From an uncultured Reyranella sp. (GTDB taxonomy: Bacteria; Pseudomonadota; Alphaproteobacteria; Reyranellales; Reyranellaceae), in the NCBI GenBank assembly GCA_937915145.1, contig CALDNT010000291.1:1-33627 (forward strand): a stretch of 33,627 bases of DNA. The letters run 5' to 3'. This document shows, piece after piece, positions 33,274 through 33,627 of the stretch. Positions within the stretch are counted from its first letter, which is position 1. Each line of letters starts with the position of its first letter. The notes below the pieces were generated by a model. That model had not been told where the DNA came from. It saw only the letters and a list, made by a program, of their open reading frames with translations, and searched no databases. Both the position numbers and the translations under genes were made by a program.

Positions 33274-33627
33274 CTAGAGATGCTTCAGGACATTCTCGGC
33301 CGTCGAAGCCTCGAAGGCGCCGGGCTTCTCGACAAGAAGCTCCTTGATCACGCCATCCTGGACGATCATGGCAAACCGCTGACTGCGCTTGCCAAGTCCG
33401 AATTTTGAACCATCCATGGTGAGACCCATGGCTTCGGCGAATTCGGCATTGCCGTCACCCAGCATGAGAATCTTGTCACCGACCTTTTGATCCTTACCCC
33501 AGGCGCCCATCACGAATGCGTCGTTCACCGAGATACACGCAACATCCGACACGCCCTTGGCCTTGATAGCATCAATATTGGCCAGAAAACCTGGCACATG
33601 CTTGGCGCTTCAAGTGGGGGTGAACGC
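33274..33627 (-). CDS. Prx5-type peroxiredoxin, probable selenoprotein with in-frame TGA (partial)
   Basis: The gene enters from the right edge; 117 residues are visible if the TGA at 33610-33612 is read through. Around it the frame codes for AFTPT-(TGA)-SAKHVPGFLANIDAIKAKG. In Prx5/AhpE-like peroxiredoxins the motif is FTP(T/G)CS, so the TGA replaces exactly the peroxidatic cysteine. Downstream the frame is intact through VACISVNDAFVMGAWGK (a second cysteine equivalent to Cys72 of human PRDX5), the RSQRFAMIVQDG stretch and the normal C-terminus. Selenocysteine at TPTU is known for bacterial peroxiredoxin selenoproteins. A conventional call would start at the GTG at 33597 and lose the active site. 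The alternatives are a sequencing error (TGC to TGA) or a pseudogene. The N-terminus lies outside the window. Confidence 0.85.
33568..33602 (-). promoter_or_regulatory. Candidate bacterial SECIS element
   Basis: On the minus strand, starting seven bases after the TGA, AGCAT (33602-33598) can pair with ATGCT (33572-33568), and within it GCCAG (33595-33591) pairs with CTGGC (33585-33581) around the loop GTTTT. The loop's first base is G followed by U, and 19 bases separate the TGA from the loop. Bacterial SECIS elements recognised by SelB lie inside the coding region just past the UGA, with a G early in a small apical loop at a distance of about 16-37 bases. The fit is good; function is inferred. 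Confidence 0.65.

Noticed and set aside
33274-33597. A 107-residue peroxiredoxin starting at GTG 33597
   Set aside because: No ribosome site precedes it, and it would lack the catalytic residue; homologous sequence continues upstream through the TGA, so this start is an artefact of stopping at TGA.
1-33627. CRISPR arrays, rRNA genes, complete insertion sequences or prophage genes
   Set aside because: I found no regularly spaced direct repeats, rRNA-like stretches, or transposase, integrase or phage structural proteins on either strand.

Overview
The window is high-GC, gene-dense bacterial DNA that reads as an Alphaproteobacterium. Supporting signs are an acetoacetyl-CoA reductase of the PhaB type, a TamA-TamB pair, a BrnT toxin with a CopG-type antitoxin, a TAXI TRAP transporter, DUF4864 and DUF5993 proteins, and coupled genes with 4-bp overlaps. 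A Reyranella-like or other Rhodospirillales/Hyphomicrobiales relative is possible, but the genus is a guess.

Layout. 1-2460: the start of an exported protein leaving leftwards, a leftward MFS exporter, and rightward phaB ending in a terminator. 2472-7557: a tight rightward operon of a carboxymuconolactone-decarboxylase-like protein, trans-aconitate methyltransferase, gamma-glutamyltransferase, a 23S rRNA cytosine methyltransferase and a self-cleaving P1-family peptidase. 7641-15799: cell-envelope genes (tamA, tamB, a 51-residue DUF5993-like membrane protein, DsbB, a patatin-like lipoprotein). 15803-20631: an AtzG-like peptide overlapping an amidase, then a TRAP permease and a TAXI binding protein that diverge from each other. 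20759-23542: a flavin monooxygenase, a toxin-antitoxin pair behind a 32-bp palindromic operator, and a GNAT protein. A large inverted repeat separates these from a leftward hsp20-lon operon (23705-26556).

26557-28689 is the accessory part. It holds lower-GC DNA with a broken helicase N-terminus, unknown small ORFs, and about 500 bp packed with perfect hairpins but no convincing gene. 28690-33204 returns to ordinary genes: an EamA exporter, DUF4864, tRNA-Arg(ACG), an SGNH hydrolase, an SDR without its catalytic tyrosine, and a shikimate-dehydrogenase-like protein without its substrate-binding serines.

The most striking object is at the right edge (33274-33627, minus strand). A Prx5-type peroxiredoxin has an in-frame TGA exactly where its peroxidatic cysteine should be, followed by a stem-loop that fits a bacterial SECIS element. 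I read it as a selenocysteine-containing peroxiredoxin that ordinary gene calling would truncate to a 107-residue protein without its active site.
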